Made by a program: the position numbers and the translations under genes | The notes under the pieces: generated by a model | Seen by the model: only the letters and a program-made list of their open reading frames with translations | Told to the model about the DNA's origin: nothing | The model's database searches: none | Part shown: positions 8,691 to 17,400 of the stretch, in pieces | Layout of the letters: every line of letters starts with the position of its first letter | How positions within the stretch are numbered: the first letter of the stretch is position 1 | Origin: Lachnospiraceae bacterium | GTDB taxonomy: Bacteria; Bacillota; Clostridia; Lachnospirales; Lachnospiraceae | Reading direction: 5' to 3' | DNA length: 48,730 nt | Assembly: GCA_021769135.1 (NCBI GenBank) | Contig: JAETTM010000054.1 | Location: forward strand, 1 to 48,730

Positions 8691-11633
8691 TTAATGAAAC
8701 AGCTGCTCCAACTTCCGGAACATCCCCTCGCTCTCCTTCAATTTCTCTTCGCCGCCCACTACGCAAAGGCAGCCATCCTCCATAAACGCCCGGATATGCC
8801 CGGCCAATCCCCGGATAATTTCCGCGGTAGCCGAAAGCAGTTCATCCCGTTCCTTCTGCACGCTGGCGAAGGGCAGCTTGGTCATATAGCCTGTCAGGGA
8901 ATACAAACCTTTCGCCGCCGGGGTCATCGGCACATCCATCTCGCTGATTGCCCCAATGATAAACTGGGTCATCATCCTCTCATCCGCCTCAAAGCCTTCG
9001 ATATACTCCGCCGCTTTCTCATATACATCCACCGTCTTCTCCAGATTCGGATCCCTATAGGAGACGAAATAGCTGTCCCCCGATTTCCCGAAGCTGCACA
9101 TACAGCCGTAGGCCCCGCCTTTTACCCTGACCCGGTTCCACAGATAATCGTACCCCATCATTACTTTCAACACTTTCAGGGCACCGGTATAAGGCAGTCC
9201 TTTGCGAATAAAATTCCCCGCCCGGCACACATATTGCACCTGGGCAGAAGTCAGGAATCCTTCGTTCTTCTTTTCCAGTAGCGGCCGGAACTTTTCCTTT
9301 TCCACCGGTTCGGTAAACAGCTTCCCTCTAAAGGAACGCACCAGCTCTTCCAAACCCTGATACCCTTTTTCCTCCCCTACATAATCCATCATAAAATTCT
9401 CCGGGCGAAAAATACTTCTAACCAGCAGTTCCAGTTTTTGTACCAAGTCATCTTTTTCTTCCTCGAACCGGCTCTCCAGCCTCTCCAGAAGGCGGTATTG
9501 GGGAATCCCGCTTAGCTGCTCCGCCACTGCCGCCGTAGGGGAAAGATAGGACAATGCCCGAAGCGCCGCCAGGGAATGGCCTGCCGATGCCATGGAAGCC
9601 TGCATTCTGGACTGCACCTCCCCAATCACATCGAGGAGCCGCTTCCTGTCCGTAAATCTGGAACGCAGCGCCATTTCCTCCACCAGCCGGAAGGCTTCCG
9701 CCATGTTTTCATAAAGCGCCTTTGCTTTTATTTCCAGCATCACCTTATAATCCGGCATATTGGCGGAGTCGATATAAGTATTCACTACCAGGTTTATACC
9801 GCCCGTTTTTATATTAATCTCATGATACAAATCGCCGTAGGTATAGTTTTCCGTATCAACCATGCCCAGCACGCTTTTCAACACGCCGATATACGGGAAA
9901 AGCTCTGCCGGTATCTGACCGATATCGAACATGAACCGCAGATAGCCAATACCATTAGTAAAAATATCATGGGTCAAAATCAGCGTCTCGTCCGCATATC
10001 GTTCCTCATTCACATAGTTTTCCGCTTCTTTTTTAATATCCTCCCTCTTAAGCAGAGGAATTTTTTCCAAATCTTCTTTCCGGTTAGGCTCTTCCTGATA
10101 TTCTTCCAGTTCTTTCGTCTGTCTTATGACTTCTTCGATTTCTTCCCTGCTAAGCCCTGCCTTATATTCCTGCAGTTTTTCTGCCAGCTTTGCATCCTTT
10201 TTCGCCGTCAAACCTTTCACCGGGGCCAGCACTAGCACCGACTTGTGCCCGTTCTCCAACAAATATTTCCGGATTAAATCCTCATAATATCCATTTCCCA
10301 GTTCCTCTTTCAGTGCTGCAAACGTTTCATTGGCCTCCACATGAATCAAAGGCTTTCTTTCGTCATACAGCCAGCTGTCCAACGCCTGCAGCCCTACCAT
10401 CAATCCCTTCGGATAGCTGCCAAAATCCGATTCCCTGTATTTAAATTCCAGGTAATTCAACCCGGCTTTTAATGCCTTCCTGTCAATCCCCTTTTCCGCC
10501 TGCTCTTTCAGCACACTCTCTATAACCTGGACAAATTCTTCCTTCTGGGCTTCATCAGCCCCCTTGGCCACGATGGAAAAATAAGGCTGCATCACACCAT
10601 TATCATAAGTGCTGTATATTTCCTTTCCAATCCCCTTTTGGGTCAGCGCCTCTTTCACCGGCGCGCCTGGTGCGGAACAAAGCGCATAGTCCAGCGTCTG
10701 GAACGCAATATATAATTTCCGGTCCAGGTTGTCTCCCACTACCGCATTATAGGTGAGATAAGTATTCCCCTGTTCCGACTCCCCTTCCATAATGGAATAT
10801 TCCCGCCTGATTTCCTTAGTTCTATTAAACCCTTCCTGCGCCCTTATCCGGGAATCCACTTCCAGGGCATCGAAACCGGACAGATATTCCCTGTCCAGGA
10901 ACTCCAGCTTTTCCGCCATATCCATATCCCCATAAAGATAGATATAGCTGTTGGAAGGATGGTAATATTTTCTGTGAAAATCAAGGAACGCCTCGTATGT
11001 CAGGCTCGGAATCACCTCCGGATCCCCCCCGGACTCCGTGCCGTAAGCCGTATCCGGGAAAAGCGAATTCAGCACTTCCCTGTCCAGCACATCGTCCGGC
11101 GACGAAAAAGCCCCTTTCATTTCATTATAAACCACCCCGTTAATCGTCAGTTCATCCTCTGCGTCCTCCAGTTCATAATGCCAGCCTTCCTGCATAAAAA
11201 TCTTTCTCTCTTTATATATATTGGGGTAAAAAACAGCATCAAGATAAACGTGCATCAGATTTTGGAAATCCTTATCGTTGCAGCTGGCCACCGGATATAC
11301 TGTTTTATCCGGGTAAGTCATGGCGTTTAAGAAAGTATTCAGGGAGCCCTTGGCCAATTCGATAAAAGGGTCCTTTACCGGGAAATTTTTCGAGCCGCAC
11401 AGAACCGTATGCTCGATGATATGGGCCACCCCCGTGCTGTCCTCGGGTGGCGTGCGGAATCCGATATAAAACACTTTATTGTTGTCGTCATTGGAAAGCA
11501 GGGTAACCCTGGCCCCAGTTTTATTATGCCTCAGCAAATAGCCATAGGAATTCAGGTCCGGAACCGGCCTTGCCTCTATAATTTCATAACTTTTCAAATC
11601 CCTGATTTTCTGTTCCATCCGTTTATTGTCCAT
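8691..11633 (-). CDS. M16C-family zinc metallopeptidase (presequence-protease-like)
   Basis: Large 980-residue peptidase, probably cytoplasmic since no signal peptide is present. The inverted zinc motif HIIEH at residues 71-75 (HxxEH) and the following TVLCGSKNFPVKDPF are typical of M16C/PreP-like enzymes. A second conserved block is YNEMKGAFSSPDDV. The length fits the closed four-domain form in one chain. The C-terminal half includes the usual degenerate domain around KGGAYGCMCSFGKSGDSYF. The family degrades unfolded peptides. An AAAGGA lies about 9 nt before the start. A promoter (TTGCTA-17-TATAAT, 11755-11783) and a structured repeat lie in its roughly 115-nt leader. Confidence 0.95.
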   Translation of the reverse strand: MDNKRMEQKIRDLKSYEIIEARPVPDLNSYGYLLRHNKTGARVTLLSNDDNNKVFYIGFRTPPEDSTGVAHIIEHTVLCGSKNFPVKDPFIELAKGSLNTFLNAMTYPDKTVYPVASCNDKDFQNLMHVYLDAVFYPNIYKERKIFMQEGWHYELEDAEDELTINGVVYNEMKGAFSSPDDVLDREVLNSLFPDTAYGTESGGDPEVIPSLTYEAFLDFHRKYYHPSNSYIYLYGDMDMAEKLEFLDREYLSGFDALEVDSRIRAQEGFNRTKEIRREYSIMEGESEQGNTYLTYNAVVGDNLDRKLYIAFQTLDYALCSAPGAPVKEALTQKGIGKEIYSTYDNGVMQPYFSIVAKGADEAQKEEFVQVIESVLKEQAEKGIDRKALKAGLNYLEFKYRESDFGSYPKGLMVGLQALDSWLYDERKPLIHVEANETFAALKEELGNGYYEDLIRKYLLENGHKSVLVLAPVKGLTAKKDAKLAEKLQEYKAGLSREEIEEVIRQTKELEEYQEEPNRKEDLEKIPLLKREDIKKEAENYVNEERYADETLILTHDIFTNGIGYLRFMFDIGQIPAELFPYIGVLKSVLGMVDTENYTYGDLYHEINIKTGGINLVVNTYIDSANMPDYKVMLEIKAKALYENMAEAFRLVEEMALRSRFTDRKRLLDVIGEVQSRMQASMASAGHSLAALRALSYLSPTAAVAEQLSGIPQYRLLERLESRFEEEKDDLVQKLELLVRSIFRPENFMMDYVGEEKGYQGLEELVRSFRGKLFTEPVEKEKFRPLLEKKNEGFLTSAQVQYVCRAGNFIRKGLPYTGALKVLKVMMGYDYLWNRVRVKGGAYGCMCSFGKSGDSYFVSYRDPNLEKTVDVYEKAAEYIEGFEADERMMTQFIIGAISEMDVPMTPAAKGLYSLTGYMTKLPFASVQKERDELLSATAEIIRGLAGHIRAFMEDGCLCVVGGEEKLKESEGMFRKLEQLFH

Positions 11634-11673
11634 CCGCCTTATTCCTTTCTGCCAATAAAATTATTTTGCCATA

Positions 11674-11766
11674 GCGCATCAGCGCAATTTATTATACCAT
11701 ATGTCACCAATTTCCGCCGGAAATTGATGACCTGCTTGCGCATCAGCGCAATTCATTATACCATAT
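11674..11766. repeat. Dispersed promoter-associated repeat, copy 1 (inverted)
   Basis: A 29-nt unit beginning GCGCATCAGCGCAATT occurs twice as a direct repeat (11674-11702 and 11738-11766) with one difference. The spacer holds a hairpin with arms TCACCAATTTCC and GGAAATTGATGA. The reverse complement matches 29139-29232 over about 75 nt. TATAAT occurs on the minus strand in both 29-nt units (11691-11696 and 11755-11760). Confidence 0.8.
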
Positions 11767-11783
11767 TATAGTAGTTTTAGCAA
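11755..11783 (-). promoter_or_regulatory. Promoter of the M16C peptidase gene
   Basis: The minus strand has TTGCTA (11778-11783), a 17-nt spacer and TATAAT (11755-11760). The -10 box is part of the dispersed repeat, while the -35 lies outside it. Transcription would start near 11748 and give a roughly 115-nt leader with a hairpin. A second TATAAT at 11691-11696 has no convincing -35. Confidence 0.6.
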
Positions 11784-11800
11784 AGAAGGAAAAAGTATGC

Positions 11801-11872
11801 GGCCCTTTTGCCGTAGGCAAAACTCAAAATGGCCGGATTCCGTAACAGGGAAGCCGAAAGGCTGAACTGTTA
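11801..11872. repeat. Dispersed palindromic repeat, copy B (inverted relative to copy A)
   Basis: The reverse complement of this segment matches 6248-6318 with about four differences, including the TAACAG/CTGTTA hairpin and the AAAACTCAAAATGGCC stretch. The distal arm of the second hairpin is lost here (ATGCGGCC instead of GAATCCGGCC). It lies just beyond the stop codon of the unknown 147-residue gene. Confidence 0.8.
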
Positions 11873-11900
11873 TGGGAAATGCAACGGTTCAGCCCGGATT

Positions 11901-12344
11901 TCACACCGTAAAGCCCATCAGCCCCAGCTTAGGGATGACAACCTCCCTGATTATCAGCCCCAACTGCTTCTTTTTTGCCAAATTCAACCCTGCCAGTTCC
12001 TTCAGCGTATATATTTTATCCCTATAAGAATGCTTTACCTTTCCTGTCAGGCTTCTCTTTTCCTCCGGCAAGCTAACTTTTATTTTCACCTTCAGTTCCC
12101 TGAAGGTCTGATAGGAAAAAGAGTCCGGGGTCATATAATAGAAGTGGCTTTCCAACGTAGTGGAAGCATCCACATCCTTCAGGATATAATGTGAAATAAT
12201 CGTTTTCAGCTTAAAGGCCATCATATCCTCTTCCAATAATTCCCCATAACTGTATCTGGCGCCAAGATAAATGGCGCCAGCATCCTGCAATACATATTTA
12301 AAATCCCTGTCCTGTAACCCTTGTTCATCCATATTTGTATCCAT
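11901..12344 (-). CDS. Conserved-looking protein of unknown function
   Basis: A soluble protein of 147 residues without signal peptide or membrane segment, not recognised. It has alternating strand-like stretches (HFYYMTPDSF, RELKVKIKVSLPEE) and a basic helical C-terminal part (LKELAGLNLAKKKQLGLIIREVV). An ATG at 12344 sits very close to AAAGGGG, and an in-frame ATG at 12332 is an alternative start. It follows the sigma-like gene by 21 nt and is probably last in the rhomboid, sigma-like, unknown operon. Confidence 0.75.
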   Translation of the reverse strand: MDTNMDEQGLQDRDFKYVLQDAGAIYLGARYSYGELLEEDMMAFKLKTIISHYILKDVDASTTLESHFYYMTPDSFSYQTFRELKVKIKVSLPEEKRSLTGKVKHSYRDKIYTLKELAGLNLAKKKQLGLIIREVVIPKLGLMGFTV

Positions 12345-12365
12345 GCCCCTTTCCCAGCCCCGGGG

Positions 12366-13127
12366 TCAGCCATCTTCCCCCGCAATATGCTCAATACGGT
12401 TTCCGCTCATACGCACCGCATCTTTAATCTGATTTTCCGTCAGCTCCGTTTCCCGGGCCAGTTCCGCCGCAGTAACCTTCCTTTGCAGCAACTGCGCCAG
12501 TTCTTTTGCCTGCTCCGCTACCCGGTTCACTTTATCCGCAATCTTCTGGTTGGATCCTGCCTCCGCCAGGCTGTCGTTTATATGCCCTTCCATAGCGTCC
12601 ATAATCATTTTCCCCAGCATCCCCCTGGCTTCCTCCGGATGTTCCAAGCAGCCCAGCATCGTAACTCCTGCCGCCACCGCCACATTGCCTTCCCCGATTA
12701 AATCCTCCAGGTACACGCCCTGCCCTCCGTAAAGCTTGGCGATTTCCACCACCTCCGGCAAATAAAGCTCCGTCAGCCTTGCCTGCGCCTGCCTGTCCCC
12801 GGCCATAGCGGAAAGGGTAATCGCCTCCCTTTCCCCATCCGTTATTTCCTTAAGCCCCCTTTGCACCATCAGAGCCTCCAGTTCTTCCAGATAGGTGTCC
12901 AGATAATGGATTTCCTCCCCAGTGAGATAGTCCTCCGCATTTAACGGTTCGCCAATCCCTATTTTATGTTTTCCCAGATAGTCCGCGACCAAAGCCAGCT
13001 GGTCTTTTCCCAGTTCCAGCTCTGCAAAGGCCTCTTCCAGCTGTTCCTGGGAAATGCAGTTCCCCTGTTCTTTCGCTTTCCTTTTTACCTCTTCCAATGT
13101 CCTGGCAAATATGATTTCCCTATCCAC
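12366..13127 (-). CDS. Sigma-70-like protein lacking region 4
   Basis: A 253-residue protein that resembles parts of RpoD. Residues 10-60 look like region 1.1. Residues about 113-160 (LPEVVEIAKLYGGQGVYLEDLIGEGN) match core-RNAP-binding region 2.1-2.2. The aromatic-rich region 2.3-2.4 for -10 melting is not recognisable. Residues about 190-245 resemble region 3, with an HTH-like AAELARETELTENQIKDAV. There is no region 4, so it cannot read a -35 box in the usual way. The start is a GTG with GGAGG 6 nt upstream. It could be a degenerate sigma factor or an RNAP-binding modulator; the role is inference. Confidence 0.8.
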   Translation of the reverse strand: MDREIIFARTLEEVKRKAKEQGNCISQEQLEEAFAELELGKDQLALVADYLGKHKIGIGEPLNAEDYLTGEEIHYLDTYLEELEALMVQRGLKEITDGEREAITLSAMAGDRQAQARLTELYLPEVVEIAKLYGGQGVYLEDLIGEGNVAVAAGVTMLGCLEHPEEARGMLGKMIMDAMEGHINDSLAEAGSNQKIADKVNRVAEQAKELAQLLQRKVTAAELARETELTENQIKDAVRMSGNRIEHIAGEDG

Positions 13128-13163
13128 CTTTTTCCTCCTAGCAGATTCTAATCCCGATGGCCA

Positions 13164-14021
13164 TTATTTCACATGCTGATGGGTAAATAAATGCTCCTGG
13201 CAGTACTCATAGTTTCCATTGCACTTGGAGCAGAAACGGAATTCCAAATCCGGGCTATCCAATTCCGTCCTTCCACAAATCGCGCACTTATGCTTGGTTA
13301 CCCCGGTGTTCCGTTTCACTTCCCGCCTAAATTCCTGCCGCCTTTTTACCTGTTTAGGAGACATGTGGATATGGTTTTTGCTGGTTACCCAGAATACGAT
13401 GAAGTTAAACAGGGAAGCGCCCATGGCGAATCTGCTGTAAACGCTGCCCTGGATAAAATTAACAAGGAGCAGAATTCCATAAATAATTCCCAGCACTTTC
13501 ACTTTTATCGGTATGATAAACATCAACAATACCTGCACTTCCGGAAAAGTCGCCGCAAAAGCCAGGAAAATCGACATATTTACATAATAGGTGCTGAAAA
13601 GGGCGGAAACGGCGCTGAAGAACACGCTTGGCCCATACTGTACCATATCTGCGGGCGGAAACAGATAGCAGTAACCCATCATCAGGAAACTTCCCGCAAT
13701 CGTAAACAACATGCCGGAAAAAAGGTATACATTATAACGGTAAGTTCCCCATGTCCTTTCCAATGATGTTCCGAGCGAGTAATAAAAATACAACATCAAC
13801 AGCACAAAAAACAGATTGGGCGATTCCGGCGGTATGAGAATCCACGTTACCAGCCGCCAAATCTGCCCACGCAAAATAGCGTAGGGATTCAATGTCAGGT
13901 AATAGAAAAGCCCCGGTATCACCAATTGAATCACATATCCCGCCGCATAACACATAATTAGTGTGAGCGAAAGATTCTTAATCGCATATTTTCCAAATTT
14001 CTTTTCAAAATTGCTCATCAT
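13164..14021 (-). CDS. Rhomboid-like membrane protein with C-terminal zinc ribbon
   Basis: A 285-residue membrane protein with about six hydrophobic segments (residues 18-40, 62-85, 98-120, 130-160, 165-200, 205-215). The fold hints are rhomboid-like: GQIWRLVTWILIPP, YYSLGTSLERTWGTYRYN. The catalytic GxSG serine motif is not seen; the corresponding area reads YGPSVFFSAVSALFS. It is therefore probably a catalytically inactive derlin/pseudo-rhomboid. The cytosolic C-terminus has CAICG...CSKCNGNYEYCQEH, a likely zinc-binding ribbon. The ATG at 14018 may be the true start. It is first of three same-strand genes with short gaps. Confidence 0.8.
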   Translation of the reverse strand: MMSNFEKKFGKYAIKNLSLTLIMCYAAGYVIQLVIPGLFYYLTLNPYAILRGQIWRLVTWILIPPESPNLFFVLLMLYFYYSLGTSLERTWGTYRYNVYLFSGMLFTIAGSFLMMGYCYLFPPADMVQYGPSVFFSAVSALFSTYYVNMSIFLAFAATFPEVQVLLMFIIPIKVKVLGIIYGILLLVNFIQGSVYSRFAMGASLFNFIVFWVTSKNHIHMSPKQVKRRQEFRREVKRNTGVTKHKCAICGRTELDSPDLEFRFCSKCNGNYEYCQEHLFTHQHVK

Positions 14022-14300
14022 AATCCTCTCATCCCCGTTTCCGCGCCGTTTTCCGCGCCAACTTCAAACTTAAGACATGACCGTTTTATAAACGTAACAA
14101 TTCCGCCTTACGCTGCACGGCCCCATCCATATATCCGTCAAACAGTATATCCGCCTGTCCTGTCATGAGACACCAGATACGTGAATATATTCTAACATCC
14201 TACCATTTAAAAGTAAATAAACTATACACGGATTCTGCTGCAAGTCATAAATTTTTAACATTTATAAATGAATTCTTTACAAATTCTTAGCATTGATTCA

Positions 14301-14329
14301 TTGCTTTTTGCAAAACCGTGTCGTATAAT
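14301..14329 (+). promoter_or_regulatory. Promoter of the activase gene
   Basis: TTGCTT (14301-14306), a 17-nt spacer and TATAAT (14324-14329). Transcription should begin near 14336. The rest of the 14022-14477 gap upstream of this promoter shows nothing I can assign; it probably also carries the divergent promoter of the rhomboid-like gene. Confidence 0.8.
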
Positions 14330-14335
14330 GTCTAG

Positions 14336-14477
14336 GTATGTCCAAAGGTTCTGCGGTGATACATTATAATAGGAAGAATCTGGATATGCCTATTGGGCAT
14401 CAAAAGCCCTGCCTACGGATGGTTCTGGGCAGGACTTTCAACACCCGAATTCCATCATACAAGAAAGGGCGGATACT
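14336..14477 (+). other. Structured 5' leader of the activase gene
   Basis: A 140-nt untranslated leader with a small hairpin ATGCC/GGCAT (near 14386-14400) and a longer one, AGCCCTGCCT pairing with GGGCAGGACT (near 14405-14437). It is followed by AAGAAAGGGCGG before the ATG. I do not recognise a known riboswitch. The second hairpin has no U-tract, so transcription attenuation is speculative. Confidence 0.4.
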
Positions 14478-17400
14478 ATGAATCAGTTACATTATACTCT
14501 GGGAATCGATATCGGTTCAACCACAGTAAAAATAGCAATTTTGGATGATGCCCATGAAATATTATTTTCCGATTATGAACGGCATTATGCAAATATAAGG
14601 GAGACTCTGGCGGGCCTTTTGAAAAAGGCATACGTTGAACTGGGCAACGTGGAGCTCCATCCCATGATTACCGGTTCGGGCGGGCTTACCCTTGCCAAGC
14701 ACTTGCAGGTACCTTTTGTACAGGAAGTTATCGCCGTTTCCACTACCCTCCAGGAACTGGCCCCTAAAACGGATGTAGCCATAGAGCTGGGCGGGGAAGA
14801 CGCTAAAATCATCTATTTCGAAGACGGCAATGTGGAGCAGCGCATGAACGGTATCTGCGCCGGAGGCACAGGCTCTTTTATCGACCAGATGGCCTCCCTG
14901 CTGCAGACAGACGCTTCCGGCCTGAACGAATATGCCAAAAATTATCAGTCGTTGTATACCATTGCGGCACGCTGCGGCGTATTTGCAAAATCCGACATCC
15001 AGCCGCTGATCAACGAAGGAGCTACGAAGGAAGACCTCTCCGCCTCGATTTTCCAGGCTGTGGTCAACCAGACCATCTCCGGGCTGGCCTGCGGCAAACC
15101 TATTCGGGGGCATGTAGCTTTCCTTGGGGGACCGCTTTACTTTTTATCCGAACTTAAGGAGGCTTTTATCCGCACCCTTAAACTGGATGACAAGCATATT
15201 ATACGCACGGAACATTCCCACCTCTTCGCTGCCATAGGCTCAGCCATGAATGCTAAAGAGGAGGTGCATTATTCCATGGAAGAGATGGCCGCCAAGCTTT
15301 CTTCCGATATAAAAATGGAATTCGAAGTGGAAAGGATGGAACCTTTATTCGCCGACGAAGAAGCCTACCGGGATTTCCAAACCCGCCACTCCATGCATCA
15401 TGTGGGAACTTCCGACCTGGCATCCTATCACGGGCGCTGCTTCCTTGGCATCGATGCCGGGAGCACCACCACCAAGGTTGCTTTAGTGGCCGAAGACGGA
15501 TCCCTTTTATATTCATTTTACAGCAACAATGACGGAAGCCCGTTAAAAACGGCAATCCGGTCCATCAAGGAAATATATCGGCTGCTTCCCGAAGACGTAC
15601 ATATCGTCCGTTCCTGCTCCACCGGCTATGGGGAAGCGTTGTTAAAGTCCGCCTTTTTGCTGGACGACGGGGAAGTGGAAACGGTGGCCCATTATTATGC
15701 AGCCGCCTTCTTCGACCCGGAGGTGGACTGTATCCTGGATATCGGCGGACAGGACATGAAATGTATAAAAATCAAAAACCAGACCGTGGACAGCGTCCAG
15801 TTAAACGAAGCCTGCTCTTCCGGCTGCGGCTCTTTTATCGAAACCTTTGCCAAATCCTTGAATTACAGCGTGGAGGACTTCGCCCAAGCGGCCTTGTTTG
15901 CAAAACATCCCATCGATTTGGGTACCCGCTGCACTGTTTTTATGAATTCAAAGGTAAAGCAGGCCCAGAAAGAAGGGGCCGAGGTGTCGGATATTTCCGC
16001 CGGCCTGGCCTATTCCGTTATCAAAAATGCCCTTTTCAAGGTTATCAAGGTTTCCGATGCTTCCGAACTGGGGAAAAATATCGTTGTGCAGGGCGGCACC
16101 TTCTACAACGATGCGGTACTGCGGAGTTTTGAAAAAATTGCGGGTTGCGATGCTATCCGGCCGGATATCGCGGGCATTATGGGAGCTTTCGGCGCTGCCC
16201 TGATTGCAAGGGAACGTTATGAAGAGGGGTATTCCACAGCTATGCTCACCATCGGGCAGATTCAGTCGCTCCAATTCGAAACGAGCATGGCAAAATGCAA
16301 AGGCTGTACGAACAATTGCAGACTTACCATCAACAAATTCAGTGGAGGCCGGCAGTTTATTTCCGGCAACCGCTGCGAACGCGGGCTTGGGAAGTCCAAA
16401 AACAAAAATAACATCCCCAACCTTTTCGAGTACAAGCTGAAAAGGGTTTTCGGCTATGAACCCCTTTCCGCCGATGTTGCAAAGAGGGGGAAGGTTGGCA
16501 TTCCACGGGTTTTAAATATGTATGAAAACTATCCCTTCTGGTTCACTTTTTTTACCAGGCTGGGATACCAGGTGGTGCTTTCCCCGCTTTCCAACCATAA
16601 CATTTATTCGCTGGGCATCGAATCCATCCCCAGCGAATCGGAATGCTATCCGGCCAAGCTGGCCCACGGGCACGTCAGCTGGCTCATCCACGAAGGGGTG
16701 GACTTCATATTTTACCCTGCCCTCTTTTATGAACGCAATGAATTCGAAGCGGCCAACAACCATTACAACTGCCCTATCGTTACCTCCTATTCAGAAAACA
16801 TCAAAAACAACGTGGAAGAAATCGGCAGGGGCGAAGTAATATTGCGGAATCCTTTTATGTCCTTCCGGGATATCAAAACCGCCACGGAGGCGCTGATTAA
16901 GGAATTTTCCGAAATCCCCGCCCAGGAAGTCATCGATGCGGCGGATGCGGCCTGGGCCGAGCTGGGCAATGCCAGGGCGGACATTAAGAAAAAAGGGGAG
17001 GAAACCCTCCGTTATATCGAAGAAAACCATATGAGGGGCATCGTCCTTGCCGGACGGCCTTATCATATCGATCCGGAAATCAACCACGGTATACCGGAAC
17101 TGATTACTTCCTACGGCATTGCCGTATTGACGGAAGATTCCATTTCCCATCTGGCCGAGCCGGAGCGCCCTTTGATTGTTTCCGACCAATGGATGTACCA
17201 TTCCAGATTGTATGCGGCGGCCAGCTTTGTAAAAACACGGGATGATTTGGATTTGATTCAGCTCAATTCCTTCGGCTGCGGCCTGGATGCGGTCACCACG
17301 GATCAGGTCAACGACATACTCACCGGCTCCGATAAAATATATACTTGCCTGAAAATAGATGAGGTCAGCAATTTAGGGGCGGCCCGTATCCGTATCCGTT

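Noticed and set aside
11674-11766. CRISPR array suggested by two 29-nt repeats with a 35-nt spacer
   Set aside because: Only two units, the spacer is itself a palindrome shared with another locus, and no cas genes are present; it is a dispersed repeat.
14336-14477. Known riboswitch in the activase leader
   Set aside because: The hairpins do not match the conserved cores of cobalamin, SAM, FMN, TPP or glycine riboswitches that I can recall.
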